Assembly: GCF_016765655.2 (NCBI RefSeq)
Contig: NZ_CP086109.1
Span: forward strand, 1-64,000
Direction: 5' to 3'
Source of the DNA: Skermanella mucosa
GTDB taxonomy: Bacteria > Pseudomonadota > Alphaproteobacteria > Azospirillales > Azospirillaceae
DNA length: 64,000 nt
The position numbers were made by a program, and so were the translations under genes. The notes under the pieces are model-generated. The model was not told the origin of the DNA. It worked only from the letters and a program-made list of their open reading frames with translations, and searched no databases. Below are positions 26,261 through 34,387 of the stretch, one piece after another (position 1 is the stretch's first letter; the number at the start of each line of letters is the position of its first letter).

Positions 26261-26422
26261 TCAATGGCCGATTTCGAGAAGTGCACCGACTTCGAAAAGC
26301 GTGCCGACCTCGGGATCGGGCTCGTCGAAATCCGGCGCTATGTAGGATACGCCGAGCGAGCCGACCGGCAATCTGGGCTGGTCCAGGTCCGCCTCGGGCT
26401 CGTACAGGTTTACAGGTTCCAT
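26261..26422 (-). CDS. small acidic hypothetical protein, 53 residues
   Basis: MEPVNLYEPEADLDQPRLPV, followed by GSLGVSYIAPDFDEPDPEVG and a hydrophobic end. Strongly acidic and proline-rich, with no cysteine. ATG 26422 has AAGGGA nine bases upstream, which is the main reason for the call. It lies 64 bases downstream of the LysR gene on the same strand. I do not recognise a family; the size and composition would also fit a precursor peptide, but no modification enzyme is adjacent. Confidence 0.4.
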   Translation of the reverse strand: MEPVNLYEPEADLDQPRLPVGSLGVSYIAPDFDEPDPEVGTLFEVGALLEIGH

Positions 26423-26486
26423 CGATATTTCCCTTCCTTCCGGCTTGGCCAACTCTGCGATGCCTGCATTTAGTTGGTCAAGTTGG

Positions 26487-27404
26487 TCAAGCCTCTTCCA
26501 CGAACCGTCGGGGCGGGTCGACTCCCCCACCCTCCAGGAAAGCCCTCGCCGACCGGAGGAACCGCGCGACGACGGCGTCCCCGTCCTCGCGGTACACGAT
26601 CATCACGTCGGCGACGGGACACGGGTCGGCCAGGGGCAGGTAGACGATGCCGCTGCGCGCGAGGTTTCGCACGGTCTCGGGAACCAGCGCCACGCCCAGG
26701 CCCGCCGCGACCAGGCTGGTCAGCGAATAGGCCTCGAAAACCTCCTGCGAGATGCGCGGCATGAATCCCGCCTGGACGCAGCAATCGGCGAGATACTGCG
26801 CGAAGGGTGAATCCCGCAGGCGCAGCGATACGAAGGTTTCGCCCCGCAGGTCCGCCAGCATCACGCTCCCGCGGCCGGACAGCGGATGCCCTTCCGGCAG
26901 CGCCACCACCGTCCGTTCGCTCCAGGCGAATTCCGTCTTCAGGTCCCTATCGGCGGCGGGGCAGCGCAGGAAGCTCACGTCGGTCCGGCGGTCGTGGAGC
27001 GCCGCGATCTGGTCCATGGGCGGCATCTCGTGCAGCCGGACGGCCACTTGGGGATAGGCCGCGGCATAATGGGCGACCAGCTGCGCCAGCGGCCCCAGCA
27101 GCACCGATCCGGTCATTCCGATATCCAGCTTTCCCGTCAGGCCCCGCCCGATCGCCCGCGCCTGCTCGGCGGCCTGGGCGACCTGCTCCAGCACGGCCCG
27201 GGCGTGTCGAAGGAAAGCCATGCCGGCCGGAGTCAATTCCACACGCCTGCTGGTCCGCCTCAGCAGTTCGGTCCCGACCTCGGTCTCCAGGTCGCGGATC
27301 TGCTGGCTCAGGGGCGGCTGGGAAATGTGCAGGCGCAGGGCCGCCGCGGTGAAGCTGAGTTCTTCGGCGACGACGACGAAGTAGCGGAGATGCCGGAGTT
27401 CCAT
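26487..27404 (-). CDS. LysR family transcriptional regulator
   Basis: A 305-residue LysR-type regulator. The N-terminal winged helix is canonical: MELRHLRYFVVVAEELSFTA, LRLHISQPPLSQQIRDLE, LLRRTSRRVELTPAG. The effector domain (residues about 90-290) is of the CatR/BenM-like type, with GRGLTGKLDIGMTGSVLLG and LVAAGLGVALVPETVRNLA. It is divergent from the amidohydrolase/NCS1 permease pair, 164 bases away, and most likely activates it in response to a ureide-like inducer. Confidence 0.92.
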   Translation of the reverse strand: MELRHLRYFVVVAEELSFTAAALRLHISQPPLSQQIRDLETEVGTELLRRTSRRVELTPAGMAFLRHARAVLEQVAQAAEQARAIGRGLTGKLDIGMTGSVLLGPLAQLVAHYAAAYPQVAVRLHEMPPMDQIAALHDRRTDVSFLRCPAADRDLKTEFAWSERTVVALPEGHPLSGRGSVMLADLRGETFVSLRLRDSPFAQYLADCCVQAGFMPRISQEVFEAYSLTSLVAAGLGVALVPETVRNLARSGIVYLPLADPCPVADVMIVYREDGDAVVARFLRSARAFLEGGGVDPPRRFVEEA

Positions 27405-27568
27405 GACGACCCTGCCCGACGGCGGTGACGTCGGAGAATCATAGGTTCTTCATATCAATCCAGTCAAACGACATATTGGACGTCACGATCGGAAGGGTCG
27501 AAGATGTTTCCCACGGGGAGAAAACGATAGCCCGACGCCGCGTGAAGCAGGCGCGAAGGAGGCTTCTC
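27405..27568. promoter_or_regulatory. divergent control region, LysR gene / amidohydrolase gene
   Basis: 164 bases between the LysR start and the amidohydrolase start, expected to hold both promoters and the LysR binding sites. It is AT-richer around 27440-27485 (CATAGGTTCTTCATATC and GACATATTGGACGTC). No exact T-N11-A palindrome could be fixed. Confidence 0.4.
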
Positions 27569-28828
27569 ATGATCAGTCTGGCAGACCAGGATGTGCGCCC
27601 GGGGGCGGAGGTGATGCGGCGCCTCGACCGTCTGGCCCGGTTTTCCCAGGAGGAGGGCACGCTGACCCGCCTCTTCCTGACGCCCGAGCACAAGGCCGCC
27701 GCCCTCCAGGTCAAACTGTGGATGGAAGCCGCCGGCATGGCGGTCCATGTCGATGCGGCCGGCACGGTCGTCGGCCGGTACGACGGCACGGGGGAGTGCC
27801 GGCAGGCGCTGCTGATCGGCTCCCACATCGACACCGTCCGGAACGCCGGAAAATACGACGGCAGCCTCGGCGTGGTCGCCGCGATCCAGGCGGTCGCGGA
27901 GCTCCACCGCCGGGCCAGGCGCCTGCCCTTCCCCATCGAGGTTCTGGCCTTCGGCGACGAGGAAGGCGTCCGTTTCCCGGTGACCCTGCTGGGCAGCAGG
28001 ACGATCGCCGGCACCGTCGATCCCGCCATGCTGGACGCCCGCGACGACGACGGCGTCACGGTCCGCGAAGCCCTCCTCGCCTTCGGCTGCATACCCGAGG
28101 GGATACCGGCCGCCGCCCGCCGGCCGGGCGAAGTCCTGGGCTATGTCGAACTCCACATCGAGCAGGGTCCGGTGCTCGAACGGGAGGATCTGCCGGTCGG
28201 TATCGTCACCGCGATCAACGGCGCCAGCCGTTTCCTGGTCGAGGTGACCGGAGAGGCCGGGCACGCCGGCACCGTCCCCATGGCGCTCCGCCGCGACGCC
28301 CTGGCCGCGGCGGCCGAGATGGTCCTGGCGGTCGAGCGGCGGGCGGCTTCGGTGCCGGAGCTGGTCGGGACCATCGGCAAGCTGGAGGTCCCCGCCGGGG
28401 CGACCAACGTGGTCCCCGGCGCCGTCCGCTTCACCATCGACATGCGCTCCCCCGACGACGGGCAGCGGACTACGGCGATCGCCGACATCATGGCCGAAAT
28501 GGAAGCCATCGCGTCGCGCCGGGCGGTCCGGGCCACGGCCCGGCGGACCTACGAGGAAACGGCCCGGAAATGTGCGCCCTGGCTGATGGACCGGCTGGCG
28601 GCCGCCGTCGCCGCCAACGGGATCGAACCGCTCCGCCTGCCCAGCGGGGCCGGCCACGACGCCTCCGCCCTCGCCGGCCTGACGGACATCGCGATGCTGT
28701 TCGTGCGCTGCGCCGGCGGCATCAGCCACAACCCGGCCGAAGCCATCGCCGAGGCGGACGCCGATACCGCCGTCCGCGTGCTGTTGACGTTCCTGGAGAC
28801 CTTGGAAACAAGAAAAACCATCGACTGA
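27569..28828 (+). CDS. Zn-dependent amidohydrolase, allantoate/N-carbamoyl-amino acid type
   Basis: A 419-residue M20-family hydrolase of the AllC/HyuC group, which release ammonia and CO2 from allantoate or N-carbamoyl amino acids. Metal-binding motifs are present: GSHIDTVRNAGKYDGSLG (His and bridging Asp), AFGDEEGVRFP (Glu pair), ELHIEQGPVLE (His), and SGAGHDASALA near the C-terminus (His). The dimer lid motif GEAGHAGTVPMALRRDAL is intact. ATG 27569 follows GAAGGAGG. With the NCS1 permease 10 bases downstream it forms an uptake-and-hydrolysis unit for an allantoin- or hydantoin-derived compound. The adjoining genes do not distinguish the two. Confidence 0.9.
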   Translation: MISLADQDVRPGAEVMRRLDRLARFSQEEGTLTRLFLTPEHKAAALQVKLWMEAAGMAVHVDAAGTVVGRYDGTGECRQALLIGSHIDTVRNAGKYDGSLGVVAAIQAVAELHRRARRLPFPIEVLAFGDEEGVRFPVTLLGSRTIAGTVDPAMLDARDDDGVTVREALLAFGCIPEGIPAAARRPGEVLGYVELHIEQGPVLEREDLPVGIVTAINGASRFLVEVTGEAGHAGTVPMALRRDALAAAAEMVLAVERRAASVPELVGTIGKLEVPAGATNVVPGAVRFTIDMRSPDDGQRTTAIADIMAEMEAIASRRAVRATARRTYEETARKCAPWLMDRLAAAVAANGIEPLRLPSGAGHDASALAGLTDIAMLFVRCAGGISHNPAEAIAEADADTAVRVLLTFLETLETRKTID

Positions 28829-28838
28829 GGAGGAAGCC

Positions 28839-30305
28839 ATGCCCACCGACGATCTGGCGATCAAGCGGATCGACCCGTCCCTTCACAACGACGATCTGGC
28901 GCCCCTGCCCTTCGAGAAGAGGAAATGGGGCTGGTTCGAGATCTTCAATGTCTGGTCCAACGACATCCAGAGCCTGTTCGGCTACACGCTCGCGGCGACG
29001 CTCTTCATCTCCTACGGGCTCAACGGCTGGACGGTCTTCGCCGCGATCGTGCTGGCCGGCGTCATCGTGATGTTCCTGGTCAACCTGTCGGGCAAGCCGA
29101 GCGTTCGGTACGGCATCCCCTACCCGGTCATGGCGCGCGCCAGCATGGGCGTCCGCGGCGCCAACTTCCCGGCGCTGGTCCGGGGCATCGTCGCGATCTT
29201 CTGGTACGGGGTCCAGACCTATTTCGCCTCGACCGCGGTGGCCCTGCTGATCAACTCGCTGTTCGGCGTCTCCGGCGCGCCGGAGTTTCTCGGCATGACC
29301 CTGGTCGGCTGGATCTCCTACGTCATCGTCTGGACCTTCCAGCTCGCGCTGTTCCTGAAAGGCATCGACTGGATCACCAAGTTCCTGAACTGGGCCGGCC
29401 CGCTGGTCTATGCCGTGATGATCGCCCTGATGCTGGCGATCTGGTACCAGGCCGGCGGCGGGCTGCTGACCGAGCTGGGTAACATCTTCAGCGGCCGGGG
29501 CGACTACGCGGGCGGGACGTTCGCGGCCTTCATGGCGGTCGTCGGCACCATGATCGCCTACTTCGCCGCGGTGATCATCAATTTCGGCGACTTCGCCCGG
29601 TTCTCGAAGAACGAGGCCGAGATGAAGAAAGGCAACCTGATCGGCCTGCCGATCGGCCTCGCCTTCTTCTCCTTCATCGCCCTCTTCATCACCGCCGGAA
29701 CGGTGGTGGTGTTCGGTGAAACCCTGACCAACCCGGCCGACATCGTCGCCCGCGTCGACAACCTGTTCCTGACCGTCGTGGCCGCCCTGACCTTCTTCGC
29801 GGCCACCGTCGGCATCAACCTGGTCGCCAACTTCATCCCGCCGGCCTACGACATCGCCAACCTGGCGCCGTCCCGGATCAGCGCCCGCACCGGCGGCATC
29901 ATCACCGCTGTGATCGCCTTCTTCATCGGCGCCCTGTGGGTGTCGGTCATCAGCGCGATCGGCATCGCCGCCTTCGTCGATACCCTGGGCGCGGTGCTCG
30001 CCCCGCTCTACGGGATCATGATTGCGGACTACTACCTGGTCCAGAAGCAGCGGCTCAACGTCCAGCACCTGTTCTCCGCCGAACCGGGGACGACCTACTA
30101 CTTCAACGAGGGCTGGAACCGCAAAGCCATGGTCTCCTTCGCGATCGCCTCGGTCTTCTCCGTCGCCTCGGTCTGGACGCCGGGTCTGGAGAGCCTGTCA
30201 GGCTTCACCTGGATCATCGGCGCGATCCTGGGCGGGTCCTTCCACTACGCCCTGATGCGCAAGGGATCGGTGGTGCCTTTCGTCTCCTCCGCCCCGGCGC
30301 CCTGA
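28839..30305 (+). CDS. NCS1 family permease (purine/cytosine/allantoin/hydantoin type)
   Basis: A 488-residue inner-membrane transporter with about twelve spans, of the nucleobase:cation symporter-1 family. Family landmarks: NDLAPLPFEKRKWGWFEIFN, VWSNDIQSLFGYTLAA, KPSVRYGIPYPVMARASMGVRGAN (cited: RYGIPYPVMARASMGVRG), FWYGVQTYFAS, and INFGDFARF. Bacterial relatives carry hydantoin (Mhp1), allantoin, uracil or cytosine. Coupled with the upstream M20 hydrolase, ureide or hydantoin uptake is most likely. GAGGAGG precedes ATG 28839. A terminator-like hairpin follows. Confidence 0.92.
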   Translation: MPTDDLAIKRIDPSLHNDDLAPLPFEKRKWGWFEIFNVWSNDIQSLFGYTLAATLFISYGLNGWTVFAAIVLAGVIVMFLVNLSGKPSVRYGIPYPVMARASMGVRGANFPALVRGIVAIFWYGVQTYFASTAVALLINSLFGVSGAPEFLGMTLVGWISYVIVWTFQLALFLKGIDWITKFLNWAGPLVYAVMIALMLAIWYQAGGGLLTELGNIFSGRGDYAGGTFAAFMAVVGTMIAYFAAVIINFGDFARFSKNEAEMKKGNLIGLPIGLAFFSFIALFITAGTVVVFGETLTNPADIVARVDNLFLTVVAALTFFAATVGINLVANFIPPAYDIANLAPSRISARTGGIITAVIAFFIGALWVSVISAIGIAAFVDTLGAVLAPLYGIMIADYYLVQKQRLNVQHLFSAEPGTTYYFNEGWNRKAMVSFAIASVFSVASVWTPGLESLSGFTWIIGAILGGSFHYALMRKGSVVPFVSSAPAP

Positions 30306-30330
30306 TCGCCTGCGTTCGGTCCCGATGCGT

Positions 30331-30357
30331 CCCGCCGGTCCCGCTTGGGCCGGCGGG
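30331..30357 (+). terminator. terminator hairpin after the NCS1 permease
   Basis: An 8-base stem, CCCGCCGG (30331-30338) with CCGGCGGG (30350-30357), 25 bases after the stop codon. No U-run. Confidence 0.5.
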
Positions 30358-30401
30358 CTGCGTGGGACGGACCGGGTCACTGGGAGCGGACGACGTCTAG
30401 A

Positions 30402-30426
30402 GCGGTTTCCGACCAAGTTGAACCGC
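30402..30426. repeat. intergenic inverted repeat (GCGGTT...AACCGC)
   Basis: GCGGTT (30402-30407) and AACCGC (30421-30426) enclose TCCGACCAAGTTG, just upstream of the REPIN-like element. It resembles short dispersed intergenic repeats of alphaproteobacterial genomes. Only one full copy is seen here. Confidence 0.35.
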
Positions 30427-30461
30427 ACCGTTCCATTCAGCCTGCCGCTCCATTCGCTGCC

Positions 30462-30551
30462 ATGCGTTGGGCCACGGCCCAACCTGAGGTTTGATGCAGG
30501 ACAGAGGTGATGCGGGCCGTCGATCATAGGTTGGGCCGTGGCCCAACGCAT
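30462..30551. repeat. REPIN-like element: two REP palindromes in inverted orientation
   Basis: Two 24-base copies (30462-30485 and 30528-30551) are exact inverted repeats of each other, separated by 42 bases. Each itself contains an 18-base palindrome (GTTGGGCC-AC/GT-GGCCCAAC, at 30466-30483 and 30530-30547). The ATGCGTTGGGCC core recurs at 54339-54368 and, in part, at 1501-1532. This is the architecture of a REPIN, normally mobilised by a RAYT transposase encoded elsewhere. Confidence 0.75.
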
Positions 30552-30599
30552 CGGTCCGGCTGTCCCGGGCGGATCGACCTGATCGGGCAAAGCCCTAAG

Positions 30600-30916
30600 G
30601 GAGCGATCGGACGATGCGTCTGAGCGCTGGGAGTCGAAGCGGAACTTCCGGCGTTCAGCCACTCCGCTTTCAGCCGGGCGCTCGCGCGCTCGTCGGTACC
30701 GGCTTCCTCATACCGGCATGCCGCCATATTGGCATCGCTGCGCTCGATCATGCTGCCGAGCACATCGAGCAACTGGCGTTCGGCGGCGATTTCCTCCTCC
30801 TACCTGCGGAGGGCCTCGCGGACCACTTCGCTGGCGTTCCGGTGCAGGCCTGTCTCCACCTGACTATCCACGAAACGGTCGAGACGGGGAGTAAGGGAAA
30901 CGTTGCGACCGCTCAT
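30600..30916 (-). pseudogene. ParD-type antitoxin pseudogene (in-frame amber stop)
   Basis: Starting at ATG 30916 the frame reads MSGRNVSLTPRLDRFVDSQV, then ETGLHRNASEVVREALRR, a clear ribbon-helix-helix ParD N-terminus. Codon 39 is TAG (30800-30802), where ParD proteins usually have tyrosine (RRYEEE), after which the same frame continues EEEIAAERQLLDVLGSM and runs on until it dissolves near the REP element. So a single TAC-to-TAG-like change appears to have killed it. No ParE toxin gene is found beside it; the partner has been lost. Confidence 0.72.
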
Positions 30917-31226
30917 GCCCGGATCCTGTCAAACAATGGTATCAAAAAATGCTGCCAGGGCAGCGGGCAGGGCACCATGCCCCGTGAAGCGGAGCCACCC
31001 TGGCGCAATAAGCTCGCCGGCGTCCGGGATCAAGAAGCACGTTCAAGAACCACTCTGGTGTGCTCACCTGTGAAGCAGATCACACATTCTCTTTCTGCAC
31101 GCCCCCTGAATAGAGATTGTCGTTAAATAATTTTCTATGCGATAAAGGATCAACACAACATTCTTGTTTCAAATGAAAACGTCGGCGGGGTCATTTCCGG
31201 CGTTCTTCACTGTCGTGAGGAGCGAT
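30917..31226. other. intergenic region upstream of the DyP/P450 operon
   Basis: About 310 bases without a gene. The last 120 bases are AT-rich (around 31110-31180, TAAATAATTTTCTATGCGATAAAGG region) and probably carry the promoter of the three-gene operon beginning at 31227. No operator recognised. Confidence 0.4.
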
Positions 31227-32903
31227 ATGTCTCAAACAGTCTTGAGCGTCGTGCTTGAAGCGCAATCCAAAGGGCTTTCTACTCTGCGGGAACTCATCGA
31301 GCAGCTCAAGCACGAGGAAGAGAACCCGCCGCCTCCCTACACCGGCTCCTACAGCCGGCTGAGGAGCCTCGTCCCCACGCTGCACTTCATGTCCATCTCG
31401 GTGTTCGAAGACGACCATTTCGATCCCGTGCTGGTGATCGAGGCGAATTTCGACGGGCCGCAGGGTCCTTTCTGGGCGCAGCTGGAGGCGGCGATCGGTC
31501 CCCGGCTTCGCGAAATCCTCCGCTACTGCGAGCGGCCCGCGGGCCGGACCGGCGAGGCCTTCGACCTGATCACCCGGCCGGGCTCGAAGCATCCGCTGGC
31601 GCCGTTCCTGGAGGCGCACACCGTGATGCCGATGATCTTCCACCAGGGCAACCGGGGCCTCGACCGCCGCCGGATCGACCGGGAGGCCAAGCTTTTCTTC
31701 GCGACGCAGGAGAAACTGGGTAACGGCGCGCAGTACCGATCCACCGACGCCGTCACCCTGCATCGGACCCTGCGGTCGTCCCTGCGCGGGAGCTTCGACT
31801 GGCTGGGCGAGCCGGAACCCGTCCGCATCCCCGGGCGCGAGCGCCTGGCCGATCTGGCGAAGCTGGCCGGGTTCGTCATGGCGGCGCTCCTCGTGCTGTC
31901 CTTCCCGGGCGTGCTGCTGGCCCTGGTCGTGCCGAACGGCTGGCTCGTGGTCATCGTTTCGCTTCTCGCCGCCTTGGCTACCGGTCGCCTGATCAAGGAC
32001 CTGCCCGACCTGTTCCGCCAATTCTCGGGATCGGAGCCGGCGCCGGTATCGGGACCGCCGCCCCGGATGCGCGATGCCTTCGCCAGGGACGCCGCGAAGT
32101 CCGCGGGGTCCGCCGTGGGCTCCGTCCTGATGGCCGTCGCCGCCGCCCTGTTCCTGGCGGTCTACGTGGCCCTTGCGGCGATCGTCTTCGGCGCCGTCAT
32201 CGCCCCCCTGATCCCCGCTCCGTTCGGCGAGACGGCCGCCGCGGCCGCGCGCGTCTTCGCCCTGGGGCTGTCGAGCGTGCCCTTCTCGCTCTGCGCCATC
32301 CTGCTCTGGCTGCGCCGGCTGGAGGACCGCGACCCCAGCCACGACGAGCCGGAAGTGCGGCCCGAACGGCTCCAGGACATGATGCGGCGGGAGGACTTCA
32401 TCGCCCAGAACCACATGGGCAGCATGGTGCTGGTCAAGCCCGGCCTGCTGCGCGCCGTGCTGATCCGGGCCGGGCTGGCCGGCCTGGCGCTGATCCTCCG
32501 CGTGGTGGCCACCAGCGGCTATCTCGGCAGCATGCGGACGATCCATTTCGCCCACTGGGCCATGGTGGGCAACGGCAGCCGCCTGATGTTCTTCAGCAAT
32601 TTCGACGGAAGCTGGGAAAGCTACCTCGACGACTTCATCGAGAAGGCCCATGGCGGCCTGACGCTCGCCTGGGGCAATTGCGTGGGCTTTCCCCCGGCCC
32701 GGTTCCTGAGCCTCGAAGGGGCGACCCACGGCCGGAAGTTCAAGAACTGGGCTCGCCATTCCATGGCGACGACCCTGTTCTGGTTCAGCGCCTACCGCGA
32801 CTACACCGTCAACCAGATCGAGCGCCATGCCCGCGTCGCCAGCGGATTGCGGCAGCCGACGCTCTCGCCGGAGGAGGCCATAGCATGGACCAGGGACTTG
32901 TGA
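31227..32903 (+). CDS. membrane protein with two similar soluble lobes, DyP/P450-associated
   Basis: A 558-residue protein that I cannot assign to a characterised family. Residues about 45-100 and 435-490 look like two copies of one module: hydrophobic strand with HF, then VIEANFDGPQGPFWAQLEAAI in the first (cited in part: EANFDGPQGPFWAQLEAAI) and MFFSNFDGSWESYLDDFIEKA (cited: FFSNFDGSWESYLDDFIEK) in the second, sharing NFDG-x3/4-(F/S)-x-x-(Q/Y)-L. Between them are about four to five membrane spans (residues 210-255, 295-335, 340-362, 405-425). Such NFDG modules recall dimeric alpha/beta-barrel folds. GAGGAG precedes ATG 31227. Its end overlaps the DyP gene by 19 bases, so the products are made together. 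Confidence 0.7.
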   Translation: MSQTVLSVVLEAQSKGLSTLRELIEQLKHEEENPPPPYTGSYSRLRSLVPTLHFMSISVFEDDHFDPVLVIEANFDGPQGPFWAQLEAAIGPRLREILRYCERPAGRTGEAFDLITRPGSKHPLAPFLEAHTVMPMIFHQGNRGLDRRRIDREAKLFFATQEKLGNGAQYRSTDAVTLHRTLRSSLRGSFDWLGEPEPVRIPGRERLADLAKLAGFVMAALLVLSFPGVLLALVVPNGWLVVIVSLLAALATGRLIKDLPDLFRQFSGSEPAPVSGPPPRMRDAFARDAAKSAGSAVGSVLMAVAAALFLAVYVALAAIVFGAVIAPLIPAPFGETAAAAARVFALGLSSVPFSLCAILLWLRRLEDRDPSHDEPEVRPERLQDMMRREDFIAQNHMGSMVLVKPGLLRAVLIRAGLAGLALILRVVATSGYLGSMRTIHFAHWAMVGNGSRLMFFSNFDGSWESYLDDFIEKAHGGLTLAWGNCVGFPPARFLSLEGATHGRKFKNWARHSMATTLFWFSAYRDYTVNQIERHARVASGLRQPTLSPEEAIAWTRDL

Positions 32904-34387
32904 TCGGGGACGACGTCCGCACGGACGGGAAGTGGGGCCTCTCGCCACGACAGCTCGGCCGCATCCAGGGGCTGGTGGTCAGCGGTTTCGCCCATCTGCC
33001 GGTGACCAGGGCGCTGTTCCTGAAGCTGGACCGGCCGGGCGGCGGTTGGCTGAAGGCGTTGGAAAAGGTGGCCCCCGTGACTGCCGCCACCGGCCGGCTG
33101 AACCGGTCCACCGCCATCGCGTTCACCTGCGCCGGGCTGAAGCGGCTCGGTCTCACGGACACGGCGGATCTATCGGCCTTCGCCCTGCCCTTCCGGGAGG
33201 GAATGCACCAGCCTGACCGGCGCCGGCGGCTGGGGGACGAGGAGAAGAACGGCACCGTCATCCCCGGCGGCCCGCTCTGGAGCGGCGATGCCTCGGCCAC
33301 GCCGCAGGCGGCCGATGTCCTTCTCCTCCTCTACGCGGTGGACGAGACCGACCTGGCCGACTGGTGCAACCAGGTCATGGAAGCGCTGGAGCCGGAAGGG
33401 GTGTCGCTCGTGCGGCACCTGGACCTGTCCCTGCGGATCGACCCAGACGGCAGGGCGCGGGAGCATTTCGGCTTCGCCGACGGCTTCTCCCAGCCGGTCC
33501 CCTATCTGGCCGGCCCGTCTACCGCCGACCCCGCCGGCGGGCACGCCGCCAGGGACCCGTGGCACGGGGTGCCGATGGGCGAGGTGCTGATGGGCTATAC
33601 CAACGCCCATGACGAGGCGGCACCCGCCCCGATCGTCCAGCGGCCGGCCGACATCGCGGCGAGGCACCCGGACCTCAAGCCCGACGGCGCGCCCGAAGGC
33701 TTCCTCGATCTCGGCGCCGACGGCTCCTACCTGGTCGTGCGCGAACTGCGTCAGGATGTCGCCGCCTTCTGGAACTCGCTGGACGCCGCGGCCCGGTCGC
33801 TGGGCTGTCCCGGCATCGACGCGGACTGGCTGGCTGACCGGATCGTCGGACGGGAGCACGACGGCGACCTGCTCTGCCCGGCCGGCGTCCATGCGGCGGT
33901 GGACGGGCAGCCGGCCAACGACGTCGGCTTCTTCCGGGAGGATTTCCATGGCCTCGGCTGTCCGCTCGGCTCCCATGTCCGACGGGCGAACCCGCGGGAC
34001 GGCCTGGCCGCGACCGAAGCCGACCGCAGCGCCCTGCTCAATGCGGCCAACAACCACCGCATCCTGCGCCGCGGCCGGAAATACGGCGAGACCATACAGA
34101 ATCGGCTGGAGGACGACCGCAAGGAGCGCGGCCTGCTGTTCATGTGCCTGAACACCGACATCGTCCGGCAGTTCGAGTTCATCCAGCAGACCTGGCTGCT
34201 CAACCGGAACTTCGCCGGCCTCTACGGCGAGACCGACCCGCTGCTCGGCCCCAAGGGTCCGTTCACGATACCCAAGGATCCGGTCCGCTTGAAGGTCGAG
34301 GTCGAGACCTACGTGAAGATGGTCGGCGGCGACTATTTCTTCCTGCCCAGCCTTCCCGCGCTCAAGTTCATGGCGGACCTGACATGA
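32885..34387 (+). CDS. DyP-type haem peroxidase
   Basis: A 500-residue dye-decolourising-type peroxidase, which uses H2O2 or organic hydroperoxides to oxidise bulky substrates. The hallmark GxxDG is GFADGFSQP (about residue 197), giving the distal aspartate. The proximal haem histidine is in LGSHVRRANPRDGL, followed by NNHRILRRGRKYGE (conserved distal arginine region) and GLLFMCLNTDIVRQFEFIQQ. No signal peptide, so cytoplasmic or bound to its membrane partner. It belongs to the long class-C/D-like branch. ATG 32885 overlaps the preceding gene; the stop overlaps the P450 start (ATGA). The coupling implies a joint pathway with the P450. Confidence 0.9.
   Translation: MDQGLVIGDDVRTDGKWGLSPRQLGRIQGLVVSGFAHLPVTRALFLKLDRPGGGWLKALEKVAPVTAATGRLNRSTAIAFTCAGLKRLGLTDTADLSAFALPFREGMHQPDRRRRLGDEEKNGTVIPGGPLWSGDASATPQAADVLLLLYAVDETDLADWCNQVMEALEPEGVSLVRHLDLSLRIDPDGRAREHFGFADGFSQPVPYLAGPSTADPAGGHAARDPWHGVPMGEVLMGYTNAHDEAAPAPIVQRPADIAARHPDLKPDGAPEGFLDLGADGSYLVVRELRQDVAAFWNSLDAAARSLGCPGIDADWLADRIVGREHDGDLLCPAGVHAAVDGQPANDVGFFREDFHGLGCPLGSHVRRANPRDGLAATEADRSALLNAANNHRILRRGRKYGETIQNRLEDDRKERGLLFMCLNTDIVRQFEFIQQTWLLNRNFAGLYGETDPLLGPKGPFTIPKDPVRLKVEVETYVKMVGGDYFFLPSLPALKFMADLT

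Noticed and set aside
26055-26264. A 69-codon frame overlapping the end of the 53-residue gene by TTGA
   Set aside because: TTG start without a ribosome-binding site, mixed AT-rich composition and no resemblance; no reason to believe it is translated.
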